Source: Endozoicomonas acroporae (lineage in GTDB: Bacteria > Pseudomonadota > Gammaproteobacteria > Pseudomonadales > Endozoicomonadaceae). From it: 64,000 nucleotides of DNA. A program made the position numbers and the translations under genes. Shown one piece after another: positions 19,935-28,999 of this stretch. Each line of letters opens with the position of its first letter. The first letter of the stretch is position 1. The notes beneath the pieces are model-generated. The model was given only the letters and a program-made list of their open reading frames with translations. It did not search any database and was not told the DNA's origin. The stretch lies in assembly GCF_002864045.1 (NCBI RefSeq), contig NZ_PJPV01000007.1, forward strand, positions 1-64,000, written 5' to 3'.

Positions 19935-20070
19935 GTATACTTATTTGTATACAGGATCAAGTGAACCCCTTGCATTGTAAGGGGTTTGTTATTTTTGTTG
20001 TGTATAGACATATCTTGACAGCTTGGCTCTGCTCTTCTAAAGTATTAATAAGTGTTTTGTATAGACACAT
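19935..20070. other. Left-end recombinase-site-like motifs
   Basis: GTATAC occurs at 19935 and 19947 as a palindromic pair six bases apart. GTATAGACATAT (20002) and GTATAGACACAT (20059) are direct repeats 57 bases apart. The reverse complement of the motif at the right end is GTATAGACGTATAT. These probably bind the recombinases and may also regulate the operon promoter, which must lie here. The crossover point cannot be fixed from one genome. Confidence 0.5.
19962..19990 (+). terminator. Terminator after ssb
   Basis: AACCCCTT and AAGGGGTT form an 8-base stem around GCATTGT and are followed by TGTTATTTTTG. It ends the ssb transcript before the recombinase operon. Confidence 0.75.
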
Positions 20071-20083
20071 CGGGAGCATTTCT

Positions 20084-21268
20084 ATGAGAGTCAGGGTGGT
20101 TAATGTTGAGGGGAGAAATGAGCGGTTTCCATTGGTCGTGGATGACAGTGGTATGCCTATTGACCGTATTAATACTTTCGTTATTACTGACCTGATTGAT
20201 CATTCCAGCGCCACGGCAAACCAAAAGGCCAATATTATTATTCACATTGAGCGTTGGGCAGCGAGCCGAAATATAGACCTGCAAGATGAAATGGCTGGCT
20301 CTTTCCTTGGACAGTCGAACCTATTTGCCTCTTTTATAAAGCATCTCCAGACGAAGGTGGTGGATGTGCAGGGGGAAACAGTGGTTCAAATGCATCCAGA
20401 GAAAGTCTGTCCTGATTTTTTTAACCATCGTTTGGCTGTTACTGTCAGCTACTTTACTGACCTTTTTGATCGAAATGTAGCCAGAAGGCGAAGCAATGAT
20501 CCTGTTTTGCCTAATTGGCATAAATCTTTTGAAAATCTGATTAAACGATTAGGAAACAGAAAAATAAAGGGTAAAACCCAGTCGCTGGTTCATGGCTTAA
20601 CACCACTTCAACAGAAAACGCTCTTTTATGCTCTGGAGAAAGATGGGGTTATTAATTGGAATAAAGAAACACGCATCAGAAACAGGCTTATTATCCTCAT
20701 CCTTTATGAGACAGGGGTTCGGAGGGGGGAGTTGCTCTCACTAACCATTGAGAACTGCCATACCCGTGAATATAAGCCCTACATCTATATAAAGCAAAAC
20801 GTGAAATATCCTGACCCCAGAAAGGATATTCCTGATACTAAAACGCTGGAGCGTATTATTCCCATATCAAAAGAGCTGGCAAAAATGATTGATGAGTATT
20901 GCTCTATCAGGTCTTTAAAAAAAGAAGCACGTAAACAGCCACCATTTTTATTATTGGCCACCAGATCACCTTGCCTCCCTATGTCCAAGGGGGCGCTGAA
21001 CAATGTTTTTGCACAAATCCGCAAGGATATTCCTGAAATTGACAGGCTGAGACCACATATCCTTCGGCATACAAGAATGGAAAACCTAGATCGTCATCTT
21101 CTGCGCCAAGGCTATACAGACGATCAGAAAAGTAAAATTAAAAACCTCATAGGTGGATGGAGCCCAAACTCCAAAACCGGAGAGAACTACGAAAAGCTGT
21201 CAACTGAAGAGCAGGCTTATGACGCCCTGAGTGCTTTGCATATCGAAATAGAAAGGGGGATTTCCTGA
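20084..21268 (+). CDS. Tyrosine recombinase 1 of the trio
   Basis: A DNA strand-exchange enzyme of 394 residues. ATG 20084 has GGGAG 7 bases upstream; codons before it are out of keeping with the protein. The catalytic domain shows TGVRRGELL (Arg213 or 214), the box II HILRHT (His325, Arg328, His329) and the nucleophile Tyr369 in TGENYEKLS. The third position, often His, is Trp in GGWSPNSKTG. The N-terminal 190 residues would be the core-binding domain. The stop overlaps the next start (TGATG). It is the most canonical of the three and the likely active integrase. Confidence 0.85.
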   Translation: MRVRVVNVEGRNERFPLVVDDSGMPIDRINTFVITDLIDHSSATANQKANIIIHIERWAASRNIDLQDEMAGSFLGQSNLFASFIKHLQTKVVDVQGETVVQMHPEKVCPDFFNHRLAVTVSYFTDLFDRNVARRRSNDPVLPNWHKSFENLIKRLGNRKIKGKTQSLVHGLTPLQQKTLFYALEKDGVINWNKETRIRNRLIILILYETGVRRGELLSLTIENCHTREYKPYIYIKQNVKYPDPRKDIPDTKTLERIIPISKELAKMIDEYCSIRSLKKEARKQPPFLLLATRSPCLPMSKGALNNVFAQIRKDIPEIDRLRPHILRHTRMENLDRHLLRQGYTDDQKSKIKNLIGGWSPNSKTGENYEKLSTEEQAYDALSALHIEIERGIS

Positions 21269-22755
21269 TGTTGGATCAAAAAATAATAACAGTCCAGAGT
21301 GACTTGAGTGAATACGCTGATTTTTCTTATGACCCATATCCTGTATCACAGGATAATCATCGTTATGACTTGACGCAGGATCGCATTGTCTTAAAAAGTA
21401 TCAGGGTGTCTGTGAGTTTTGCCAGTATATCCCCTTTTATAAAGGATCATGTGAAAGCCTTCGTTTCATTTCTTTTTTTATCTTATGCTGAAAAAAGTGT
21501 GGATGGTTATGTGGCAAGGATTAAAAGGCATATAAAGATTAAGAGCATGAACTCTTCTGGGGTGGAAGATGAGTTAAGGGATCTGTATTTTAACTTGATG
21601 AACTCTGAGGATGTTTCGGTAGAAGATAAGTCTTCATTGAGAATATTTTATAGGTGGTGTGCAGATGAGAAAATGCCGTTCTTTGATGAAGACTTTGTTG
21701 ATTTTTACCTTAATGGCTTAAGGTTTGGTTCGAACCCCAATAAAGGGATGGATGTCATTATCCCAATGGAGGGTAGAGGGGCGTTAACTATTAAGGAGGA
21801 TCGTAAATTCAAAGAAGCTGTTTCAACAACACGAGCAGATCTTTCCAGACTTACAATACTTCAATTACAGGGGTTTATTGGCCTTAGAATTGCTCAGCTC
21901 ACTGGAGCTAGAGACGTTCAGGTGATGAACATGCGGGTAAGCGATTTTGTTGAAAAAGAGGATGGTAGCTACTGGCTGATGATCCCAAGGGCGAAGCAAA
22001 GAGGCAGAGGGGCTAATAAAAAACGAATACCCAGAGTCATCACAAAGTTCTTAGCTGAAGATATAACCCACCTGATAGAAAGGATGAAATTGTCTGAAAA
22101 GGATGCCCCCTCTCTTGATGATTATTTTCTACTTTGCCCTACCCAGAATCGTAGCGGTGGGTTCAGGAATGAATATTTAACGGATCAATTGTATGCTCGT
22201 AGGATTTTATTAATTTCAAATTTTATGAAGCTTGATTTTAGGATAAACAACCGAAGGTTACGAAAAACATTTTGCTCCAATCTTGTGGCTAAAAATACTC
22301 CGTTAAAAGTAATAGCTCAATTAATGGATCACACTGATCTACAACAATTACAGGTATATTACCGACAGACCAAAAAAGTTGCTGAAAAGCTCAATCAAAT
22401 CTTGCAGAGTGAGGCTCAGGATATATTGGATGCTTTTCAGGGGAAAGTCATCAAGCAAGATGAAGCATCAATCCCCGGACAGCAACTTTTTGGTGCTGAT
22501 AAAAACGCTAGGTTACATTTGATTGGTTCTTGTGGTAGTAGCCATCCCTGCGGTCTTAACCCTCCTCTTAGTTGTTATAGCTGCCCTTCGCTAGAGGCTT
22601 TTGAGGATGCAGATCATGAGCAGGTTGTCCAGAATCTGGTCGATGATACTTTAAAAATTTACGGTGAGAAACACAGCATTCAGCTTGCCAAGCACCGTGA
22701 CTTTATTGCTGCAAACGCATTAATTAAAAAAATCAAGGAAGGTGATTATGAATAA
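21268..22755 (+). CDS. Tyrosine recombinase-fold protein 2 of the trio, atypical box II
   Basis: The 495-residue product has a recombinase catalytic domain: TGARDVQVMNM (Arg215), RRLRKTFCSN in place of H-x-x-R (His to Arg; Arg329/Arg332), MDHTD (His355) and QVYYRQT (Tyr364/365). The loss of the first box II His makes full activity doubtful. After the catalytic domain come about 110 residues with a Cys cluster (CGSSHPCGLNPPLSCYSCPS) that could bind zinc. A similar cluster ends protein 3. The layout fits the middle partner of three-recombinase elements, which is thought to help rather than cut. It overlaps the third gene by eight bases. Confidence 0.8.
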   Translation: MLDQKIITVQSDLSEYADFSYDPYPVSQDNHRYDLTQDRIVLKSIRVSVSFASISPFIKDHVKAFVSFLFLSYAEKSVDGYVARIKRHIKIKSMNSSGVEDELRDLYFNLMNSEDVSVEDKSSLRIFYRWCADEKMPFFDEDFVDFYLNGLRFGSNPNKGMDVIIPMEGRGALTIKEDRKFKEAVSTTRADLSRLTILQLQGFIGLRIAQLTGARDVQVMNMRVSDFVEKEDGSYWLMIPRAKQRGRGANKKRIPRVITKFLAEDITHLIERMKLSEKDAPSLDDYFLLCPTQNRSGGFRNEYLTDQLYARRILLISNFMKLDFRINNRRLRKTFCSNLVAKNTPLKVIAQLMDHTDLQQLQVYYRQTKKVAEKLNQILQSEAQDILDAFQGKVIKQDEASIPGQQLFGADKNARLHLIGSCGSSHPCGLNPPLSCYSCPSLEAFEDADHEQVVQNLVDDTLKIYGEKHSIQLAKHRDFIAANALIKKIKEGDYE

Positions 22756-24814
22756 TGTTTTTCAATCTCCGAAGGTCGGAGTGGATCACGTAGGAAATCT
22801 AAAAATTCGCATTGAGCATTACCAAAAGTTCTGCCCTTTTGACGTTGAATGGAGTGATTTTATCTGGGATGTCACTGATAGCTGCCCATCCCACTCGAAT
22901 AAAGCGCATACTAAAAGTTTTTTGTATTTTAGTAGAGATAATGGGAAGAGGGCAAAAGCAAAGAGTGCAGTAGCCGACATGAAGCCATTTCATAATGAAT
23001 CGTTGGCTGAAATTGCAAAATGTCATATCTGTGATCTGCAAATCCAGAAAGTAAAGACTGTTGGATATTTGCAATCAATAATCAATGCTTATCGCTTTGT
23101 TGATCTGGCTTTGTTGGGAAATCAACTTGGTGTTGATGGCTTGACAAACAATGTTTTTGTAAAGGCTGAAAAGCTTAGTATCGACAAACTAGAAAATTCA
23201 ACTGCTTACTGGGGTGGGAGTAGACTCTCCGGAATATCTCAATTTATTGATAAATATCGTTTGACACCAGTTAAGACAAAATTTAATTCAACTCTTAAGC
23301 GGCAGGATACGCAAGTACCCTCAGATACTAAAATTGATCTGGAAAACAGCACCATTAGCCACAAGAAGATGCCTGATACTGAGGTGCTTAAGGCAATCGG
23401 TTTGTTAAGCTCTGAAGGGCTAGATGGTGATGATGGGCTTTTCCTTGCTATCACTGAAATTATCTTTGCTACAGGTTTGCGCTTTGATGAGGTAATCACG
23501 CTCTCCACCGATTTTCTCTATGAAGTAGAGGAGGAAGAATACAATGAGATAACTGGGGATTATGACACTATAAGCTACTGGGAAATTAAGTATTATGGTA
23601 AGAAAAAAGGGCATTGGAGAACAAAGGTAATTCCTGATGTTTTAGTTCCTATTCTAAAAAAAGGGTTCGACTTTATTTTAGAGTACTTGGCTCCTGTTAG
23701 AACGGTGCTCGAAGAAATAGAAGAGAGTGGCGGTTATAACTTCTTTCCGTCCATTAGTGGTGTTTGTTTTATTGGTGACGAAAATATTTATAAGTTATTA
23801 GGTTCTAGTAACTCAAATGCCACATCACGACTAAAAAAACTAAATGTAACCATTGAAGAACGAAAGCGTGAAGTGCCTGTTGAAGGGAAAGCGAATGTTG
23901 CAAATTCATTCATTGCGAGCGAGCTTAAAGACATTACATCTGACAAGGCAGCAAAAAGTGCCAAAGATCTATGGACGAAGTTAAAAAGCAAGACAACAGC
24001 TACAAGCTTGTCAAGGATGCTGTTGATTACTCAGCATCAACGTCATCATGATAAGAAAAAAACTAACTATTGGAGCTTCTGCACTATAACGGATACTCAA
24101 TATAGAGATTTTATAACCGGCAGAGATACAATGGATGATGTGAATTCTATCTTTCAGAGAAGGAATATCATTGTTGACGGTATAAACTTCCGCATAACTT
24201 CCCACCAATTCAGACATTATTTAAATACCATATGTAGGCTTGGTGGGAATATTTCAGAGCTTGAAATAGCCCGATATTTTGGTCGAGCCTATATGGGTGA
24301 TAATCAGGCTTATGACCATAGCAACAAAGCAAAAATGGTTATGGATAAGGCGGACGATATTCTGGCTGCCAACAATATCACCAAAGAACAAGCTGTTGAC
24401 GCAATGACTATTTTTAACTTGGTTGACAGTGAAGAAGCACTTGATGCTATGCAAAATATGGCAACTTCTCAAGTTTCCTCCATTGGCCTTTGTCAGCACG
24501 ACTTTAATGACAGCCCCTGTGGTAAACATTATGCCTGCCTTCGTTTTTGTGCCAACTACAAAAGAATAAAAGGTGAGCAGTCAGAAATTGACGAATTAAT
24601 CCGAATCAAGGAACAACAAGAGCAGCACATAGAAGAAGCAAAAGAGGCTGTAGCAGAGGAATACTGGGGGGCAAACAACTGGCTGCACTCACATCAGGAA
24701 CTGCTGGATGGGTGCATTGCAGCGTTGGCTATCGAAGATGATGATTCGATTCCTGAGGGTTCAGTTATTCAGGTCTTTCCTGAAGGTAAAGACAAGTGCG
24801 AGGCTATCCAATGA
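22748..24814 (+). CDS. Tyrosine recombinase 3 of the trio, TnpB-like
   Basis: The largest recombinase, 688 residues from ATG 22748, which has AAGGAAGG just upstream. Catalytic residues are Arg245 (TGLRFDEVI), His486, Arg489 and His490 (SHQFRHYLN), and Tyr522 (NQAYDH). A long insert lies between box I and box II. The C-terminal part has Cys and His residues (GLCQHDFNDSPCGKHYACLR, then FC) and an acidic coiled coil. This is the arrangement of the long TnpB recombinase of Tn554. It overlaps the next gene by four bases (ATGA), which indicates coupled translation. Confidence 0.82.
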   Translation: MNNVFQSPKVGVDHVGNLKIRIEHYQKFCPFDVEWSDFIWDVTDSCPSHSNKAHTKSFLYFSRDNGKRAKAKSAVADMKPFHNESLAEIAKCHICDLQIQKVKTVGYLQSIINAYRFVDLALLGNQLGVDGLTNNVFVKAEKLSIDKLENSTAYWGGSRLSGISQFIDKYRLTPVKTKFNSTLKRQDTQVPSDTKIDLENSTISHKKMPDTEVLKAIGLLSSEGLDGDDGLFLAITEIIFATGLRFDEVITLSTDFLYEVEEEEYNEITGDYDTISYWEIKYYGKKKGHWRTKVIPDVLVPILKKGFDFILEYLAPVRTVLEEIEESGGYNFFPSISGVCFIGDENIYKLLGSSNSNATSRLKKLNVTIEERKREVPVEGKANVANSFIASELKDITSDKAAKSAKDLWTKLKSKTTATSLSRMLLITQHQRHHDKKKTNYWSFCTITDTQYRDFITGRDTMDDVNSIFQRRNIIVDGINFRITSHQFRHYLNTICRLGGNISELEIARYFGRAYMGDNQAYDHSNKAKMVMDKADDILAANNITKEQAVDAMTIFNLVDSEEALDAMQNMATSQVSSIGLCQHDFNDSPCGKHYACLRFCANYKRIKGEQSEIDELIRIKEQQEQHIEEAKEAVAEEYWGANNWLHSHQELLDGCIAALAIEDDDSIPEGSVIQVFPEGKDKCEAIQ

Positions 24815-25221
24815 AAGCCTCCAGATATATTACCCCGGAAGCGGTAGATCAGATCAAACATTCTATTGATGTGTTAGCAGCCCGTAATCCAAAGCTCACA
24901 TGGGCGATGATTGCAGAAGCCACGGGTTATACCCGTGCGGCTCTTTCCCGTCATGAGGAAATCAAGAAAGCCTACGATCTGGCTAAGTCTGATAAGAGAA
25001 CCATTATTAGTGATGGTGAACAGGTAGAAGAACTTAAGGCCAAAAACGCCAAGCTGAGAGCAGAGGTGGTCAAAATGAAAACCATCTTGGAAGAGTATGA
25101 CAATAAATATATTCGCTGGTTAACAAATGCCATTAATGCTGGCCTCTCAGAGGAGTTGTTAAATCGCCCGATCCCTAAAACGATGAAAACAACGGTTCGG
25201 GAAAGGGGGAAGTCCAAGTGA
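24811..25221 (+). CDS. Small HTH/coiled-coil protein 1 (TnpC-like)
   Basis: The 136 residues start at ATG 24811, inside the ATGA overlap; the GTG at 24796 is a less likely start. Residues about 29-52 (LTWAMIAEATGYTRAALSRH) look like a helix-turn-helix. Residues about 70-98 form a Lys/Glu coiled coil (VEELKAKNAKLRAEVVKMKT). The size, order and build resemble TnpC of Tn554, a small protein that helps to set orientation and efficiency of insertion. This similarity is structural only. It is Lys-rich and probably binds DNA with the recombinases. Confidence 0.7.
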   Translation: MKASRYITPEAVDQIKHSIDVLAARNPKLTWAMIAEATGYTRAALSRHEEIKKAYDLAKSDKRTIISDGEQVEELKAKNAKLRAEVVKMKTILEEYDNKYIRWLTNAINAGLSEELLNRPIPKTMKTTVRERGKSK

Positions 25222-25664
25222 GCAAGCCGATGAATGAGAAGTCCAGAAAGAGCCTTGAGAAACTATTGGGCTTTGCTGCTCAGATAGCAGAAAAAGACTG
25301 GACTGAGTACTGTGACAGAGGAGGGCTGAATCTTAAGTTGATCGGTAAGGATGCCGGTATAACCAGAAGTGTTCTCTATCACAACGATCATGTGAAAAAT
25401 GCCCTGCTGGATATTGCAAAACCACTGCTTGAGAAAGGGGTTATCGAGAAACTGCCTTATGAATCAAAGCAGGAAGTGAAGGCTGATTCATCCTTCATTA
25501 GGGAACGAAAGAGCCAAGAGATTAACAAACTAAAAGAAGAAAACCGAAGGCTGGCAAATAAGGTGGCGGATCTACAGGCAGAGGTGAAAAGCCATAGGGA
25601 AAAGCTCAAACGATTTGAGCTTCAGGAGCGGATTCTGACAACGACAGGGAGGCTACCGAGATGA
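25218..25664 (+). CDS. Small HTH/coiled-coil protein 2
   Basis: The GTG start overlaps the previous stop by four bases (GTGA). The 148 residues have the same build as the preceding protein. First comes a possible helix-turn-helix (LKLIGKDAGITRSVLYHNDH, about residues 39-58), then a coiled coil (INKLKEENRRLANKVADLQA, about residues 100-135). The sequence is only weakly like the first small protein. Two such proteins in a row suggest duplication and divergence, or a heterodimer. The stop overlaps the helicase start (ATGA). Confidence 0.68.
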   Translation: MSKPMNEKSRKSLEKLLGFAAQIAEKDWTEYCDRGGLNLKLIGKDAGITRSVLYHNDHVKNALLDIAKPLLEKGVIEKLPYESKQEVKADSSFIRERKSQEINKLKEENRRLANKVADLQAEVKSHREKLKRFELQERILTTTGRLPR

Positions 25665-27868
25665 GCAGTTATACACAGGTAGAACCCTTGTTTTTGCGTG
25701 TAACTAAAGACCCTGTTCGACAAAGTAAAGGGTTGACTTTTTTCGGAGTAAAAATTGATCCGAATACGTGGTCAAAACTGGATTCCAGATCCCATTACGT
25801 TGTCGAGGTGCAGGATAAAGATACGGATGCCTACATCAATGAGCTGGGGCAGGGTGCGGTCTGCAAAATACTTCCAGAAACCCATATTTCAAAGCAGGTT
25901 GAGGTTAATGGCTTTACCCTGACACGGCATCTCATCACGACAATGAGCTTTATGCTGGAGCGAACCAGTGGCAAATTCCTGATCAACCTATTAGCTGAAA
26001 ACAGCCGGTTTCGAAGCATTGGAGCTGTAAAAGCACAAAAATTATGGAATACCTTTGGTGAGGATTTGTATGGGGTTCTGGACAACGGTGATACGGACTC
26101 TCTGAACTCAGTTCTGTCACCAGATATATCCAGTGACTTGATAGAAACATGGCAGTCTTATATCCATAGCGATGCATTGTTCTATTGCTGTCACGAGCTG
26201 GGGCTGACTGCTTCTCAGGCGTTCAATATTCATCGCTTTTATGGTGAAAAGACAAAAGACAAAATTGAAGGAGATCCGTACAGGCTATTGGCATTCAATC
26301 TCTCCTTTAGTAAATGCGATGATATTGCTCTGGGTATGGGGATTTCCAAGCATGACCCAAGGCGTTTGCTGGCGGCATCAGAGCAAGCCCTATACACCAT
26401 GCTGGATAAAGGCAGTGTTGTGGTTACTCATGAACAACTGATAGAGCTGATGGCGCATACGTTGGCTGATGCTGATTTGGCTGAACAAGCCATTGCTGAG
26501 CTTAATGAAGCACCAGAGAACTTTCAAAAGCTGGAGGGCGGTTTTTACCAGTCAAACGGGGCATACGTTATGGAAAAATACGTGGCGTCTCGTTTGGCTG
26601 ATATGTTGCAAGCTCCTGCCCAGCTTGGGCTTGAGGGTAGTGCCATTGAAGAACATATTGCTGAGTATGAAAAGGCTAATGCCTTTACCCTGACCGAAAA
26701 GCAGAAGCAGGCAGTTATTGGAGCAGCCAAGCATCCGTTCTACCTCATTAACGGTGGTGCAGGGGTGGGTAAAACCACGGTATTGGATGCCCTTTACCAT
26801 GTCTTCGATCATGCAGGCATGATACCCATACAGGTGGCACTGGCGGCAAAAGCTGCAAAGCGTATGAGCGAGGCTACTGGTAGGGAAGCATTTACCATTG
26901 AGCGTTTTATCCGTAATTTCCAGTTTAAGGGCGTAGACAGCAGTAAACTTGTACTGGTGATTGATGAAAGCTCCATGGTTGATTTGCACAGTATGTACCG
27001 GCTGCTTTCCTTTATCCCTGACAACGTAAGAATCATCATGGTAGGGGATGTTGGGCAACTACCACCCATTGGCTTTGGTCTGGTGCTCCACGAAATAATC
27101 AAAGCAGATAGTGTTCCGCAGGTGACGCTGGATGAGGTTAAGCGTCAATCTCATCAGTCCAATATACCGACAGTGGCAGGCCAGATAAGAGTGGGGCAGT
27201 CACCGGAACTACAGCATCAGGACGTTCAGGTCATACCCGGCAGCTCGAAGAAAAAAATCTTGGATAAGGTGGTTGAAATCTATTCACAATCGCCTGATCA
27301 GGTTCAGGTGATCTGCCCGACAAGAGCCTTGGTAACAGCCGTAAACCAGCGCTGTGCAGCCCTGAATAAAGGTCGCCAAGTAAAGCGTTATAACGAGCAG
27401 TACGAGGCGTATGAGGAAACATGGTTTCGAGAAGGGGATAAGGTGATGTGTATTGCCAACCTCTACGACTGGGAACTAATGAATGGATCTTTAGGCACAA
27501 TTACTATCGTCTACGGTCAGCGGGAAACACTGACTACTGGCGCTCGATGTACGACCTATAGCTATGGTCAGATCACATGGGATGATGGACTGATAACGGA
27601 AATCACCGATGAGATTCTGGAGAACCTTGAACATGCTTACGCCATGACCATTCATAAGTCGCAGGGGTCTCAGTTTCATACGGTGGTAATACCGCTGTAT
27701 CTGGCGAAGAACATGGATAGGTCAATGCTTTATACTGCCGTTACCAGAGCCAAAGAGTCAGTACTGTTTGTTGGACAACAGGGTTTGATTGATCAGGCTA
27801 TTGCGAAGGTGGCGCATGAGGAGCGGAAGGCGCATCTTGGGCAGAAGTTGGAAAGTCACTTGCTTTGA
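25661..27868 (+). CDS. RecD2-like SF1B DNA helicase of the element
   Basis: The 735-residue product has an N-terminal region with a helix-hairpin-helix look (NSRFRSIGAVKAQKLWNTFG) and the GDPYRLL motif typical of RecD2. The helicase core follows: Walker A GGAGVGKTT (residue 365 on), motif II VIDESSMVD, motif III VGDVGQLPPIGFG, motif V MTIHKSQGSQFHTVV and motif VI YTAVTRAKESVLFVG. RecD2 enzymes unwind DNA 5' to 3'. It is the sixth gene of the recombinase operon with a four-base overlap, so it should act with the recombinases. One guess is processing of a circular or single-strand intermediate. A chromosomal RecD2 would not be placed in such an operon. Confidence 0.85.
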   Translation: MSSYTQVEPLFLRVTKDPVRQSKGLTFFGVKIDPNTWSKLDSRSHYVVEVQDKDTDAYINELGQGAVCKILPETHISKQVEVNGFTLTRHLITTMSFMLERTSGKFLINLLAENSRFRSIGAVKAQKLWNTFGEDLYGVLDNGDTDSLNSVLSPDISSDLIETWQSYIHSDALFYCCHELGLTASQAFNIHRFYGEKTKDKIEGDPYRLLAFNLSFSKCDDIALGMGISKHDPRRLLAASEQALYTMLDKGSVVVTHEQLIELMAHTLADADLAEQAIAELNEAPENFQKLEGGFYQSNGAYVMEKYVASRLADMLQAPAQLGLEGSAIEEHIAEYEKANAFTLTEKQKQAVIGAAKHPFYLINGGAGVGKTTVLDALYHVFDHAGMIPIQVALAAKAAKRMSEATGREAFTIERFIRNFQFKGVDSSKLVLVIDESSMVDLHSMYRLLSFIPDNVRIIMVGDVGQLPPIGFGLVLHEIIKADSVPQVTLDEVKRQSHQSNIPTVAGQIRVGQSPELQHQDVQVIPGSSKKKILDKVVEIYSQSPDQVQVICPTRALVTAVNQRCAALNKGRQVKRYNEQYEAYEETWFREGDKVMCIANLYDWELMNGSLGTITIVYGQRETLTTGARCTTYSYGQITWDDGLITEITDEILENLEHAYAMTIHKSQGSQFHTVVIPLYLAKNMDRSMLYTAVTRAKESVLFVGQQGLIDQAIAKVAHEERKAHLGQKLESHLL

Positions 27869-28047
27869 GCAGGGGATTCTCTGGCTTAAGGTCGTACTTT
27901 TCTGGCCATTTCGCTACTGACCGATAGCCTTCGTTGATTCCGAAAATATTGAATTTATTGATGTAGTTATGACAACAATAAATATTGATGTTATCGTTTA
28001 AGTAAGCATAAAAAATATTCGGAATAAATCCGATGGAGGTTAAAAAT

Positions 28048-28308
28048 ATGATTGGTGGAATTATTTTCATTTGGATTGGAACCATGTTGTTTTTTGATGT
28101 ATTGCCTTGGTTTTTTAATCGTATATCCCATGAGTTTTACGATATGGTTTGGGCAACAAAAAACTACACTTATATGTCCTTATCTGAAAATTTTACCGAG
28201 ATCGCCGCAGTTATTCGGGCATATAATACTGAGGGCTGGCTAATTAGCGCAACAATACTGACTGTTCTTTTTATTAATAATGCTAAAAAGAAAGGTTACG
28301 TTAAATAA
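28048..28308 (+). CDS. Small two-helix membrane protein (element cargo)
   Basis: GGAGGT at 28035-28040 lies 7 bases before ATG 28048, which decides the start (86 aa). Two hydrophobic segments are visible: residues 2-22 (IGGIIFIWIGTMLFFDVLPW) and about 62-78 (GWLISATILTVLFINN). The tail is basic (KKKGYVK). Base composition is more A/T-rich than the flanking housekeeping genes. No family was recognised. Confidence 0.55.
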   Translation: MIGGIIFIWIGTMLFFDVLPWFFNRISHEFYDMVWATKNYTYMSLSENFTEIAAVIRAYNTEGWLISATILTVLFINNAKKKGYVK

Positions 28309-28438
28309 AATTAAGGTTGCGTTTCATTCGGCCAGCCTTGATATGCTTCCATCAGAATTTCCTGCTATTCTTTGGAAGCCTTGCTGTATTTAACCAATTG
28401 TTAGCAGGAATCGGTATCTTTCATAAAACAAATGATGA

Positions 28439-28621
28439 TTATTTCCTAGTTATCATCATTCTTGTAAGCGTATTTGTCATCCAAAAAAAACCTGAAATTA
28501 TCATAAATGCAACTGTATATCCAAGCACTCTACCAAGCAGGTGGTCTGTACCTGATGGTAAAGCAATGAATCCCGAAAATACTGCTGCTGTGGCTAAAAT
28601 GATTTTGTTATCATGCCTCAT
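28439..28621 (-). CDS. Small membrane protein, 60 aa (element cargo)
   Basis: The minus-strand frame starts ATG 28621 with AGGA 9 bases upstream. It encodes a segment LATAAVFSGFIALPSG and a second hydrophobic segment (GRVLGYTVAFMIISGFFWM), and ends in a basic tail. A 103-codon frame covers the same stretch on the plus strand but has no good ribosome site and less protein-like composition, so the minus frame is preferred. Confidence 0.4.
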   Translation of the reverse strand: MRHDNKIILATAAVFSGFIALPSGTDHLLGRVLGYTVAFMIISGFFWMTNTLTRMMITRK

Positions 28622-28778
28622 TCTGTAGTCCTTGATATTTTTGAGTCTTTACGATCCATCCTACAGTGGCTGCTAAGGTCGTTCAATATTGGAATTGGCA
28701 CTTGAAGTGAATGACCGCCTGAAGGTTAGAAGGGCATAAAATATACAGGAAGCCTTCTGGAAAATCTTGTACATGCAT

Positions 28779-28880
28779 CAGTTTCATAAGGAGGTGATAC
28801 CGCTTATCTGGCGAAGAACATGGATAGATCTATTTTGCCACTGCTGTCACAAGGGTTAAGGTATCTGTGCTATTTGTTGA
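28779..28880 (+). pseudogene. Decayed 3' fragment of a second copy of the helicase gene
   Basis: The segment CAGTTTCATAAGGAGGTGAT followed by ACCGCTTATCTGGCGAAGAA matches the intact helicase gene at about 27672-27710 (CAGTTTCATACGGTGGTAAT, then ACCGCTGTATCTGGCGAAGA). Recognisable similarity continues through ATGGATAG and CTGTTTGTTG. Frame is lost by small insertions and deletions. It indicates an earlier or tandem copy of the same kind of element at this site. Confidence 0.7.
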
Positions 28881-28963
28881 TCTCTCAGTGATGACCTTAT
28901 CCTCAGTTGGCAAAATTACTGAATTTAATGCCTGAGATAGGCAGCAGGGAAGGGGTAAAAATT

Positions 28964-28999
28964 GTATAGTCGTACCAAGGTGAATATATACGTCTATAC
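28964..28999. other. Right-end inverted pair, candidate recombination core site
   Basis: GTATAGTCGTA (28964-28974) and TACGTCTATAC (28989-28999) are inverted repeats with one mismatch in 11 positions, separated by 14 bases. Two inverted arms around a short spacer is the usual form of a tyrosine recombinase core site. The arm sequence is also found at the left end (GTATAGACATA). Confidence 0.55.

Noticed and set aside
28317-28628. 103-codon plus-strand frame in the element cargo region
   Set aside because: It has no good ribosome site, and the overlapping 60-codon minus frame has a better one and more membrane-protein-like composition.
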